In this document: positions 36,188-47,432 of the stretch, in pieces
Layout: every line of letters starts with the position of its first letter
How positions within the stretch are numbered: the first letter of the stretch is position 1
Assembly: GCA_034509735.1 (NCBI GenBank)
Contig: JACGWO010000005.1
Location: 16,171,264-16,235,263, forward strand
Source of the DNA: Sesamum alatum
Lineage: Eukaryota > Streptophyta > Magnoliopsida > Lamiales > Pedaliaceae
DNA: 64,000 nt
Direction of reading: 5' to 3'
Position numbers and translations under genes: made by a program
The notes under the pieces: model-generated
Database searches by the model: none
What the model saw: only the letters and a program-made list of their open reading frames with translations
What the model was told of the DNA's origin: nothing

Positions 36188-38161
36188 TGAAAGAAATTGT
36201 GGATCGTCCCGGGAAAAGAGCGAATGAGGAAGCGCGATATAATTAAAATTAAATATGGAATTTAAACATGCTTTTAAATTAAAACACGTTTCAACGGGTG
36301 TGCCTTTGAAATTTCCCGGGCGTTCGGTGTATCTCATGAACGAATAACACAAAATAAATCATGGAGGCCATAGGGTTGGAAATTAAAGAGAGGACGAAAA
36401 ATTAAAACGAGACCTGCCCGTTGTCGTTTTCGTCTTCAACGGCTACAAGCGTTGTTCCCCGTTTTGCACCAAGATCTCGTCTTTGAGACCCTCTAAATCG
36501 TGACACACGATCCACCCACGTATCTTGCACGTCGTGCTAGCAACGAACAAGTTTATGTTTTGGAGTGGATGAATCAATAACACATTATTGATTAATGGTA
36601 TTGATTCATCAAGTTCTTAATGTTCCAAGAACAAAAAGAACCAAGAAAATATTTCTTGGAGAGGGAGAGAGAATCGGACGAGAGAGAGGGAGAGAGAATC
36701 CGTGTGTGTGTGTTCTAGTGTGTGTGTTGGAGTTTCATCATCCTTCAACTTGTAGGATGCTAGGGGTTTATATAGAAGAGGAGTCTAATCCTCTTTAAAC
36801 TCCTCTTTCAAGAACTCTATTTTGACTAGGATTTTTGACCTAGTCAAAGTAGTGTTTTGACCTAGTCAAAACAATCCTAGCCATCCATCTCTCCCATTCA
36901 TCTCACCGTTGATTTAATTTAATTTAATGGAATATTTAAAACCTATTTAAATATTTCCAAGAGGCTAAAATAAATATAAATATTATATAAGCCCATTAAA
37001 TAAATCCCTTTGATAAATCTAATTTATCAATTTAATTCCTTATATCTAATAGAAGGAATTATTTCTCCAAGAAAAAAATAAAGGACCCGATTAAATCCAA
37101 TTTAATCATTCCTTCACTCCAATATTTAATTCCTAATTAAATATCTAAATGTGTGTGGATAGTGTGTGACTCTTTAGGTTCACCTTTCAGCTAGACTTGG
37201 TCGGATTCCTAGAATCCTTCCGTTACCATGGGTGGCCATCTAGCAACGGTCCATGGCACTAGAGACTAGGTGAAATATTCAGGGATGAACATTTAGGCTC
37301 TAACAGTACACTTGTCCTTCTATCTTCGGTCTCATCACTTAGAGTCTAGGGCACGGATAATGCAGGTACCCATTTTGGACCTAAGTGTCGGTCTGTCCTC
37401 ACTAAACGCCGCAAGGGAATCCTTCCCTTCTATTCAGTTACTGTGGCCACAGATTTTAGGGACAAGACACAGAGCATACATGAGACTCAACTGTCAATAC
37501 CTATTGGCAGGAGACAGATCCTTTCTGGGAAACTACTGTCACTTTGTACACCAGAACTGTACTAGACATGGCTTATGACTACCAAAGAGAATTCTGGCAA
37601 TCTCTCACCATATCTAAGATACAGCCCTAACGTACAGGTAAACTGAGCAATTCCTCAAGTCAAAGGACTTGGCCTGTACCGTTGGAACCGGGAATTCACG
37701 TCATACCTTGCTGACCATACTCAAGGTCCTCCATAAGACGGTTCCCGCGAGTCACCTCAGTCAGCTGCGTCCTAGCATGCTAACCCACTAACACTGCTTA
37801 GACGACCCTCGTCACCCGTCGATGAAACACGACAGCAGGTGCTTAGTGCAAGTCTCAAATGGAATCCCGGTACCCATTTTCGGGATTCCTTGACTTGGAG
37901 ATTTCCAGACTGATTCGGGAAGACTGATTCGATGGACCTACCTCCAAGCGTAGTCCCAGTCCCCGAAATTGATTCTCAGTCCGTGGGCTTTGTTTGCGTA
38001 GTGAACAGATATGGAAAACAAATATAAGTGAACACAAACAAAGTGATGCCAAATGAAATTCACTTCTTTATTCATTAATGATTTATCAAACACCTGAAAT
38101 TGTCTAGACATAGGTTACATATTCCTGCCAAAATTGGCTTACATGGTCACCTATTCTAACA
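36188..38161 (-). repeat. Element F 5' LTR
   Basis: 1974 bp, same length as and nearly identical to 14930-16903. It is followed by the right CTACC target copy and resumed E leader. TATA complement near 36768-36776. Confidence 0.95.
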
Positions 38162-38571
38162 CTACCTCCACGACTCGTGAGACAGGCAACAGCAGTCTAC
38201 TTATCGTTCATGACAAAGTGCAGCTTCTTTTAAGCACGATAGTCGTGCCACGACTCGTGAGACCACGCTATCGACCTAAAAGATCTTCCTCACTTTTGCC
38301 ATGGATGGAAGGCTTGGACAGACTCCCAGAGTCCTAGTCCATTTATTAAGGGTCTATATTTAACTTGATTCAACCAAGTGAGAGTTTTGATAGAACGAGA
38401 CCTCATCACATGTATTAAGTATTGCATTGCATGCGTTATGGCAGAAATATTCTAAGCGTGAATGTAACCATACGTAAAGCATATAGAATAATCATAAGCA
38501 TATAATACGCATCGCATGCAAAATAAAGCCTAGCACGCCCCTGTAGGATGATCACAAGCCCAAACCTATAC

Positions 38572-38595
38572 GACCCACTGAGCCCGCAGTGGATC
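38572..38595 (-). other. Conserved leader hairpin, element E copy
   Basis: Sense arms GATCCACTG and CAGTGGGTC, loop CGGGCT; eight Watson-Crick pairs and one U-G pair. Confidence 0.72.
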
Positions 38596-39718
38596 TATGG
38601 TCAATCTAAGGGTAGGCCCTACACTATTACAAGATTTAATAACCCATTACATGCAATGGGCCTTGTAAGTCCTCTTTATCTTCTTGGGCTCTCCATCGTG
38701 GGCCTACACCGGGCTTCTTCTCCATGGATCCTCCGTAGGCCATCTGATGGCAACCTCCATGGGCCTCCAACACCTTGGGCTTGTCTTCTCTTGCAGCTTT
38801 TATTTGCAAAAAAATAAAACTTCACCACTAATTCTACTCTCATTACATCATAAAATAAGAAACCCCAATTAAACATTTGGGGGGAGTACATTAGGAGGGA
38901 GAGAGAAAGCCTTATTATTCCAAGGCAACTAGAAGAGAGACAGAGAGGAAAATAAAGAGGCACACAGGCCACAACCCAACAAATAAATATAAATAAACCA
39001 TACATGCAGTCTAGGGGCTTTGTGATCATCCTTTGTCAAATCAATTAACACAAATAGCACAAATACATATCCCACGTAAAATATGCTATACCAACATCCA
39101 TGATAATCCATACCATAAAATAAATGCAGAAACTACATGTAAAATATTCACACCAAACATTGGATAATAGTGCAACCTATGCACAACAATTTTTGTTGGA
39201 AAAACCTTTTCCATAATTAACAAGGCAATATTAATTCTATGAAATATAAAATCTCAACCAAAATTAAAATGCCCCAAGTTAATTAATTCAGAAAAAATTC
39301 CCAGAATTATACAAAAAAATCAAATTTTCTGAAAACACAAAAACCAACAATTCAAGAATATGCTCATATATTCAAGAACCCCAAAATCCAACATTTGTGC
39401 AATATTAATACATGTTAAGATCTACTCATGCTCAAACCATAAAATAACCATGATGTCCAACATCATAAAACGCAGAAATTATTGCGAAATTTCACATATG
39501 AATTTTGATCATTGGTGCAACCATTGCAAAAATTAAATCTTGTTAGGAAACCCTTTCCTCATCAACCAAGCAATGTTTATTTTAGGAAATTCCAAATCTC
39601 AAAAATAAATAATCTAAGTCAACGGGTTCAGAATAATACATAAAATATCATAAAAATAATTCAGTAAAAACAGTTTTGAAAAACAAGCCAAAAACGGGAG
39701 AGAAACGGAAAACGGCAC

Positions 39719-39883
39719 AGCCGGCCGGCCAGGCGCGCGCGCGCGCGCGGGCCCAGCGCATGCCGTTTTCCACGCATGCTGCGCACGCTGGACGCACTGG
39801 CCGGGCGCGCGCAGGCCCCTGCCTACACGCGCGCCCGGCCGCGCCCCTGTGCGCGCGGCCAGCGTGCTGCTGCTGCCGGTTCG
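39719..39883 (-). repeat. GC-rich hairpin tract in the E leader
   Basis: Short form of the array. The clearest unit (39801-39838) has + arms CCGGGCGCGCGCAGGC and GCCTACACGCGCGCCCGG around loop CCCT, a stem of about 14 pairs with a small internal mismatch. Confidence 0.8.
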
Positions 39884-40108
39884 CCGTTTTTCACTCTTTT
39901 TCGACTTTTTCATGCTATTTTCTGAACCACAAGATAAATTCAACCCTAGAACATGTATTAACACATACAAGAAAACCACGATCCAAAATCCCATGCAAAA
40001 TTAAACGCCAATAAATATCTACGATAAACATGCTATAAACGTAAATTGAAACACGTTTATCATGCTTAAACGCACATAGCACATAGAATTCTAGGCCTAT
40101 ACACCGAA

Positions 40109-40124
40109 CCGGGCTCTGATACCA
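40109..40124 (-). other. Primer-binding site of element E
   Basis: Sense TGGTATCAGAGCCCGG, one base from the K LTR. It shows that this LTR acts as a 5' LTR toward the left. Confidence 0.92.
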
Positions 40125-40125
40125 C

Positions 40126-42350
40126 TGAAAGATTATGTGGATCCTCCCGGGAGATGAGTGCGTATAGCGGAAGCGCGAAAGAATGCGTAATAAAAAATTA
40201 CAAAGCATAATTAAATGGAATTTAAATCATGCATAACATACATAAACGAATCAAGGGGTGTGCCCTTGATTCTCCCGGGCCTTTGGTGTATCTCATGTTC
40301 AATAAAACACAACATGGAGGCCATAGAATTAGAACCGAAAAAATATAATTAAAGAACCTACCCGGTTGTAGTTTTGTCTTCGTTTTGGCTACATGCATTG
40401 TTCTCCGTTTTGCACCAAGATCTCAAAGAAGAGACCCTCTAAATCATCTCACTCGCTCCACCGGAAAGCAAACAACCCTTGTGCTAGCAAGAAATTATTT
40501 TGGGAGACGAGACATCGGTACCCGCTATCAATTAACGCAACCAATGTCTCTTATGTTCTTAACTTGAATAAATCAAGAAGAAAAAGTAGCGTTCTTGGAG
40601 ATTGAAATAGGGATGGACGAATTTGAGAGGGAATTGAGAGATGAGAGTTGTAGAGAATAGTAGGTGTGAGTGTGTGTTTTTTGAGTATTTATAGAAGATG
40701 GAATTTCCTATTCCTTCTCAAACTCTTCCAAAGAGACACACTTTGACTAGGATTTTGACCTAGTCAAATTAGGCTTTGATTAAGTCAAATTAATCATGGC
40801 CCTTCATCTCATCATTCTCTAGATCAAATCTTGTCCATCCATTTTGATGGGCTTTATGGAATGGGCCTATTTAATTCTAAATTAAATATTCCCATGGACT
40901 TTATATTAAATCATATTTAATATACTAAGCCCATTAATTAATTAATGGAAAGGACTTATTTAATTCTAAATTAAATAGTCCTATGGACTTTATATTAAAT
41001 CCTATTTAATATACCAAGCCCATTAATTAATTCCATAGAATGGGATTATTTAATTCTAAATTAAATAGTCCCATGGACTTTATATTAAATCCTATTTAAT
41101 ATACCAAGCCCACTAATTAATTAATTCACCCTTTTAATCTAATTAAAAGGAAAGCCCATGCTTTATAAAATTCATAAATCTAATTTATGAACTCAAGCCC
41201 GATTATTCCAAATAATTCATCGAGGCTTGAATCTCCAAGAAGTATAATTTAATTCCATTAGATTAAACCTTCTCCCGGAATTAATTCCAAATTAATTCCC
41301 TTTCATTTGGTGTAGCGGGTGTGATTCTTTAGGTTCACTTTCAGCTAGACTTGGACCTACTTTTTGTTATTTCATAACCAAAGTAGTCCATTACAATGGG
41401 TGGCCATCTAGCAACGGTCCATGGCACTAGAGACTAGGTGAATTTATGGTGTGAACATTTAGGCTTCGAGTTATACGCAGGTGCGGTCCTACCGACGCTC
41501 GCTACGTACGGGTACGGTCCTACTATCGCCTGTCTCCCGGCCTTTAGTCTAGGGGTCGGTTCCCATCCTTGACTAGGTAACTATGCATAATGCTCGAGAT
41601 AGGTTTAACTCGACGTAGGAAATCCTTTCCCACTACATCAAGTGCTATGGCCATAGACTTTGTGAGTCTAAACCATCTCCGAGCGCATAGGAGATCTTGC
41701 TGTCATATCCTTTGACAGGGGACAGATCCTATCTTGGAATTCACTGTTCTTACATACTCCGACTGCACTGGACGAGGCTTATGATGACCATGTGATATAA
41801 TCGGTCAAATTTCACCAGATCTAAGATACAGCCTTAGTATGTAGGGGACTGCCGTGATCCTCAAGTCTGAGGACTAATCCCGTACTATCGCAACCGGGAA
41901 TACGAGTCATACCGACCAAGCCCGAGTAGCTTCCATATGACGATTCCCGCGAGTCACCTCAGTCGGCCGCTCCCCAACAGGCCGACCCACTAACACTGCT
42001 TAGACGATCCTCGTCACCTACCGATGAAACACGACAGTAGATGCTTAGTGCAAGTCTCAAATGGATTCTCGATGCCCTGTCTCGAGATTCCTTTGACTTG
42101 GAGTATTTCAGACTAATTCGGCGAAACTGATTTCATGAACCTACCTCCAAGCGTAGTTCAAATTTCCCGAAATGTTATTTCAGTCTGTGGGCGTTTGTTG
42201 TGACATCGTAACGATGCAAGCAGTAAGTACAACAAACTCATGCCTATGAATCCTTACTACATTCAATAACATAATATTACCTGTTCACAGATTGACGAAT
42301 GGTTCTCAGAACAGCCAATACCATTGACTTTCTAGTCACCTATTCTAACA
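40126..42350 (-). repeat. K LTR shared by elements E and J
   Basis: A 2225-bp LTR with TG..CA ends (TGTTAGAATAGGTGACT at 42350). It has a primer site on one side and a polypurine tract on the other. It carries the conserved box (41392-41442), the palindrome CTATGGCCATAG (41645-41656), the CTGTCA..TGACAG hairpin (41700-41718), a TATAAATA complement near 40686 and TTGAC/GTCAA motifs at 40744-40790. Confidence 0.93.
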
Positions 42351-42361
42351 ATCTCCCACTT
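42351..42361 (-). other. Polypurine tract of element J
   Basis: Sense AAGTGGGAGAT next to the K LTR, identical to F and G although J pol is heavily decayed. Confidence 0.88.
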
Positions 42362-44690
42362 GACCAATAAGTCAATTACCCACTTTGTTCAGAATCCTCT
42401 GAGTATGAGTATTCTACGATACCGACTAAGGTATTGTGAGTCCGCTTATATTTCCTTGCGAAGCAATACGGTCTAACCGTGTTACCTCTATCCACTATTG
42501 CCTCTTAGAGATGGTGGTTGTCTAAGAATATTTTCGTGGATCTTGTGATCAGATCTCCTGGCAATACTCCCATAGTCAAGTTGCCTGCCATATAGGCGAA
42601 CGTGGCTTGGTCGTGCTAGGCGCCACGTCCATCCTATGAACGCAGTCTTCATCAGTGACCATTATCTGATGCATTCGTCATTGGGCCTGACTGTGCATAC
42701 CTTTGAGACTAACTGGTTTTCACTTATGCTCTGGAAGCTGGTTTCGCTTTAGCCTTCCAAAATAACTCTCAACAGACGGTGCATCATGAACACATCTTTA
42801 GTCCTTATTCAGGTACTAAGGATCGTTCTTCATTGCAGTCTTCAACCCCTCAGTGCATTACCGATTTATGTTGAGCCATGCTAGAAGCACTCTCAACTTC
42901 GGTTCCTATGCACCGAGTAAACATATCATATGTTTGCCTAGGGTTAAGACGTAGGGGATACTCAACATCCAAGCCTTCTCATTAGTCCACCGTGACTAAG
43001 TCTTGAATGGCTTGATGCTTTATGCATAGTATCCAAGTTTTCTCATTAGTCTTACTATGACTGAGTCTCGAACAACTTGTCCCTCTACATATATGAGTTT
43101 TTCTCATCAGTCCACCATGACTGAGTCTTTGAAAAGCTCAATTCATGATATGTATGTGGGAACCCTAAAATGTCATGGAGAATTTTTGTGAGTTACGGTT
43201 TGTTTTTTAGTGATTCCAAATGCCTTGAATTCATCCATGAATCAAGATATTACACACTTAAACACTTGGAACGCCATTTCTACTCCCACTGACCACCTAC
43301 GTCGTTTAAGACCGAGTCATGCTCCATATGAGCTCGTCAAAACGAATATTCCAGTTATGCGGTGTATCAAACCTTGTTTGAATTTCCTAGTTGATTCTAT
43401 GGCTCCTCTCCATAAATCCTACTACGATGTCCAACATCACGTTCCGCAGGTCATTTGGATTACTATCCAAATTTGACCGAACATATCCCGATCACTCGTA
43501 CCTCTTACGACATTCGGGTTCGTTCTTAAGGGGACTTGGAATATGATCAATTTAAGAAATGCGATTCTAAGCAACGTTAGTATTATTCTGTCGTAAACTT
43601 GTACAAATTAGACACCGAGTCTAATTTGTCTCCCACTAGTCCCTTGACGTATGTAGGATCCTTCTACATGCTCAAGGACTTTGTCGGGACACAGGCTTGC
43701 CAAACCATGGCTCCTTGTGCGTGACTCCTAGCAAAGTGCCACGTTCCTTACGTTGGCAATTTGGAGTCTACGTCTATATGGGCTAAGGTAATTGGGCGAA
43801 ACTTCGATCGATCTTCGTCCAACGAGATTCGATCGTTCCCTTTATCAGAGACCGTCATACTTGGCCTTTACAGGAAACGTTTCATTGAGAATTCCATTCT
43901 CAACTTGGATGCTCAAGAGCTCCCACTAAATACACGGCCTTTTCGATCCTATCGAAACAGGTTTAATTTTGCAACCATTTATGGTTCACCTCCTTAAGTC
44001 TAATTCCCAAACCTCCTATGGGACCTTTAGACTTTTGAACCCTCTTATGGTTTTGTGTATTAGTAACCTACAGTTGTCTTATTGGCTCCCTTCCAATAGA
44101 CTATTTGGCAAGCCTACTTTGTCCAACAAAGAGCTTTCAGACTTTCTTCTTCATAAAAGACTTGTAAATTTAGTCGATTCGAATCATCTACTTCTAGATT
44201 CATCGAACTTTCCAATTTACTTATCTTTTAATAAGAAGAAACGCCCTAGCTGTTGTAGATGCCAAATCTGTAAGTTGGTCTTGATTAATTCATTTTAGAT
44301 AATTTGAATTTTGAGTATCCATAAACCTTTTATGGGATGGTATTTTAGGAATTTATGTACTAGCAAACATGAATCAATATTCAATAATTTTGTTTGATCA
44401 AATATGTATGTAATAAAACCTTTGTCCAACAAAGAGACATACTTTTGATCATGCTAGGTTACGTAATTCCTATATTATCCTAACATGATCACGATTATGA
44501 GCCTAACAAGTCTCTAGTCCTTTTCATCAATGGACCTTGCCATTGTTGAATCCTAGAACTGTTCTTGGCCTTTAAGTCCTTATTCACTTTCTGCAAACCA
44601 CCTACAGATTAGTGATAGGAATGGTATCAAATACCAAATAGAGATCATGTCAATACTCAATATCAAATTTTACCTACATTGGAGAGAGGT
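42362..44690 (-). pseudogene. Element J pol, heavily degenerate
   Basis: No long frame survives, but the order is readable by nucleotide similarity to G. RNase H (sense GGAAGGCTAAAGCGAAACCAGCTTCCAG-like, the LEGxSDASFQ region, split over 42725-42760). RT and linker scraps follow to about 43400. The integrase C-terminal region lies at 43625-43710 (the VKRLVGDKL counterpart). The GAG-pre-integrase KPFVGQ counterpart is near 44105-44135. A protease/CCHC boundary lies near 44600-44720. Stops in every frame. An old copy, consistent with its role as the host layer for later insertions. Confidence 0.72.
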
Positions 44691-45475
44691 TTAGAATACT
44701 ACCCTTTCCAATGGCCCTCTTTATGACAGTAAATGCTTACGTTCTTAGAAGCTATGAACTTGACTGCTGAACCTTTTGCTCTTTCCTTTACCTCCACCTT
44801 GTGTTGTAAAGGAACAGCACTTGAAGTGCTTAATAGTTGATGTCACCTTACCCTTCTTCCTCTTTTGGCGTCTGGCATCCTTGCCTTTCGCTATGGAGGT
44901 TGAAGCCTCTCCTACAAGTACCGACGGCGCAGATTTTGCAATCGTTGCTTCGTACTAGACCAACATAATTACCAACATATGAAGATCTTTTCTAAGCTCA
45001 TTCATGTTGATAATTAATGGTTCGTAGGAGGGAGGAAGAGACTGAAGGATCATGTCAATGTACGTCTCTTTTTCAAGACTGACATGGAGGTCTTTTGAGC
45101 TTCTCCACTAGGGATTGCATCATCACTCCATGTTCTTTGTACCGACATCCCTTCCGTCATCTTAGCTCCAAACATGCCTTCGTTGCATTTTACCCCACAT
45201 GCTGGTCCAAGACCATATAGACATGATGCAAGCGAAGCATAGTTTGAGCCAACATCATTATATCCTACTTGCCGGTGGTCATCCTTCAACTTTTGAACGC
45301 CAAGAGTTGCCTTAGTTGTCGACCCCTCCGGCAAGCGCTGAGGAACATCCTCATCCGGTTATGTGAGTTAAGGTTCTGGAAATCTAAGACCATCTTAAGA
45401 TTTCGCAGTCAATTCGTGTAATTGGTTCCTTTTTAATGAGCCTCTTAGTGATGTGTTTGGTGGATTCTTAGACAT
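44691..45475 (-). pseudogene. Element J gag, degenerate
   Basis: Gag start ATG complement 45473-45475. Recognisable pieces: LPEGSTTKATLGVQKLKDDH (45260-45340), GAKMTEGMSVQ (near 45150), a LQSLPP counterpart near 45035, a Lys/Arg-rich linker with ASTS at 44870-44915, and a CCHC remnant near 44700-44740 (complement of GGCATTGG.. becomes GGCCATTGG). Frameshifts throughout. Confidence 0.78.
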
Positions 45476-46026
45476 TCACAACATATATGTAAAGCAGAAA
45501 ATAACAAGCAGAGTGAAGTAATATTTTGGTTAAGTCTCGGTCTTTAGTCCTTAACCTCTCCCACTATTTCTACGAAAACACGGCACTCTCAAACGTTGTT
45601 TTCGGGAAATCCTTTCCTAGTGGGCTCAGGATCCACAGCGATCTCCCCCATACCCCACTTTTACGATTCGCATGGGAAAAGAACCCGTGGGAGGTATTCC
45701 ATACCATTCTCGTTCCACGAGATTCCCAAGATAATTGCCTCACCCTTTCACGTGATCCCGAGGACTCCAAGCGAATCACGTTATTCGGGCGTTAGACCCG
45801 ACCCAATCAACCGATTCATAGAGTCACTGCTACCTCCACGACTCGTGAGACAGGTAACAGCAGTCTACTCATCGTTCATGACAAAGTGCAGCTTCTTTTA
45901 AGCACGATAGTCGTGCCACGACTCGTGAGACCACGCTATCGACCTAAAAGATCTTCCTCACTTTTGCCATGGATGGAAGGCTTGGACAGACTCCCAGAGT
46001 CCTAGTCCATTTATTAAGGGTCTATA
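45476..46026 (-). other. Element J leader, cut by element I
   Basis: Near-identical to the E leader. Paired palindromes at 45837-45847 and 45917-45927. It ends CTATA, the left target copy of element I; the rest of J lies beyond element I, outside the window. Confidence 0.88.
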
Positions 46027-47432
46027 TGTTAGAATAGGTGACCATGTAAGCCAATTTTGGCGGGTATATGTAACCTATGTCTAGACAATTTCAGGTGTTT
46101 GATAAATCATTAATGAATAAAGAAGTGAATTTCATTTGGCATCACTTTGTTTGTGTTCACTTATATTTGTTTTCCATATCTGTTCACTACGCAAACAAAG
46201 CCCACGGACTGAGAATCAATTTCGGGGACTGGGACTACGCTTGGAGGTAGGTCCATGGAATCAGTCTTCCCGAATCAGTCCGGAAATCTCCAAGTCAAGG
46301 AATCCCGAAAATGGGTACCGGGATTCCATTTGAGACTTGCACTAAGCACCTGCTGTCGTGTTTCATCGACGGGTGACGAGGGTCGTCTATGCAGTGTTAG
46401 TGGGTTAGCATGCTAGGACGCAGCTGACTGAGGTGACTCGCGGGAACCGTCTTACGGAGGACCTAGAGTATGGTCAGCAAGGTATGACGTGTATTCCCGG
46501 TTCCAATGGTACAGGCCAAGTCCTTTAACTTGAGGAATTGCTCAGTTTACCTGTACGTTAGGGCTGTATCTTAGATATGGTGAGAGATTGCCAGAATTCT
46601 CTTTGGTAGTCATAAGCCATGTCTAGTACAGTTCTGGTGTGCAAAGTGACAGTAGTTTCCCAGAAAGGATCTGTCTCCTGTCAAATAGGTTTTGGCAGTT
46701 GAGTCTCATGTATACTCTAGGTCTTGTCCCTAAAACTGTGGCCACAGTGACTGAACAGAAGGGAAGGATTCCCTTGCGGCGTTTAGTGAGGACAGACCGA
46801 CACTTAGGTCCAAAATGGGTACCTGCATTATCCGTGCCCTAGACTCTAAGTGATGAGACCGAGGACAGAAGGACAAGTGTACTGTTAGAGCCTAAATGTT
46901 CATCCCTGAATATTTCACCTAGTCTCTAGTGCCATGGACCGTTGCTAGATGGCCACCCATGGTAACGGAAGGATTTCAGGAATCCACCAAGTCTAGCTGA
47001 AAGGTGAACCTAAAGAGTCACACACTATCCACACACATTTAGATATTTAATTAGGAATTAAATATTGGAGTGAAGGAATGATTAAATTTGATTTAATCGG
47101 GTCCTTTATTTTTCTTGGAGAAATAATTCCTTCTATTAGATATAAGGAATTAAATTGATAAATTAGATTTATCAAAGGGATTTATTTAATGGGCTTAAAT
47201 AATATTTATATTCATTTTAGCCTCTTGGAAATATTTAAATAGGTTTTAAATATTCCATTAAATTAAATTAAATCAACGGTGAGATGAATGGGAGAGATGG
47301 ATGGCTAGGATTGTTTTGACTAGGTCAAAACACTACTTTGACTAGGACTTTGACTAGGTCAAAATCCTAGTCAAAATAGAGTTCTTGAAAGAGGAGTTTA
47401 AAGAGGATTAGACTCCTCTTCTATATAAACCC
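46027..47432 (+). repeat. Element I 5' LTR, left part
   Basis: A-type LTR from TGTTAGAATAGGTGACC. It includes the CTGTCA..TGGCAG inverted repeat (about 46679-46699), CTGTGGCCACAG (46736-46747), the conserved box (46916-46967), the W-box cluster and the TATA box, and is broken by element H just after the TATA box. Confidence 0.95.
47311..47429 (+). promoter_or_regulatory. LTR promoter: W-box cluster and TATA box
   Basis: Three TTGACT motifs and three inverted GTCAA motifs lie between 47314 and 47376, partly as TTTTGAC/GTCAAAA palindromes. They are followed by TATATAAA at 47422-47429. TTGAC(C/T) is the W-box core bound by plant WRKY factors. The arrangement is shared by all A LTRs here, and a looser one by K. 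Pathogen or wound induction is an inference. Confidence 0.6.

Larger units (their letters stand above)
14930..38161 (-). mobile_element. Element F: subfamily A copia element, interrupted
   Basis: Two A LTRs of equal length (14930-16903 and 36188-38161, 1974 bp each) in minus orientation, with a polypurine tract at 16904-16914 and a primer site at 36171-36186. The perfect target duplication CTACC (14925-14929 and 38162-38166) proves they belong to one insertion into the E leader. Inside are the RNase H and part of RT, element C (+), an assembly gap, GC-rich leader sequence and element G (-). gag, protease, integrase and most of RT are hidden in the gap. Confidence 0.93.
38162..40108 (-). other. 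Element E leader, main part
   Basis: Non-coding. From the gag side: paired palindromes (38169-38179 and 38249-38259, the second overlapped by a GCACGA/TCGTGC hairpin at 38234-38248), conserved hairpin (38572-38595), GCCTTATTATTCCAAGGC inverted repeat near 38909-38926, a long AT-rich stretch, a GC-rich tract (39719-39883) and a short AT-rich end before the primer site. More diverged than the G or I leader but in the same order. Confidence 0.85.
14299..46026 (-). mobile_element. Elements E and J: old tandem copia pair sharing one K LTR
   Basis: Reading the minus strand from 46026 leftward: J leader, J gag (start 45475), J pol, polypurine tract (42361-42351), K LTR (42350-40126), primer-binding site (40124-40109), E leader (40108-38162 and 14929-14574), E gag start (14573) and the truncation at 14299. 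One LTR thus serves as the 3' LTR of J and the 5' LTR of E. E and J are near-identical in gag start and leader (for example 14621-14880 against 45526-45780). This order is what unequal LTR recombination between two copies gives. Element F is inserted in the E leader; element I is inserted in the J leader. Confidence 0.85.

Noticed and set aside
14930..38161. Reading 14930-16903 and 25350-27344 as two LTRs of one element.
   Set aside because: Each has a polypurine tract on its right, so both are 3' LTRs; target duplications pair them with 36188-38161 (CTACC) and 33730-35721 (CGCGC) instead.
43210..44298. Plus-strand frames of 78-109 codons in element J.
   Set aside because: They are antisense to degenerate J pol (integrase and RT) and have no recognisable domain.
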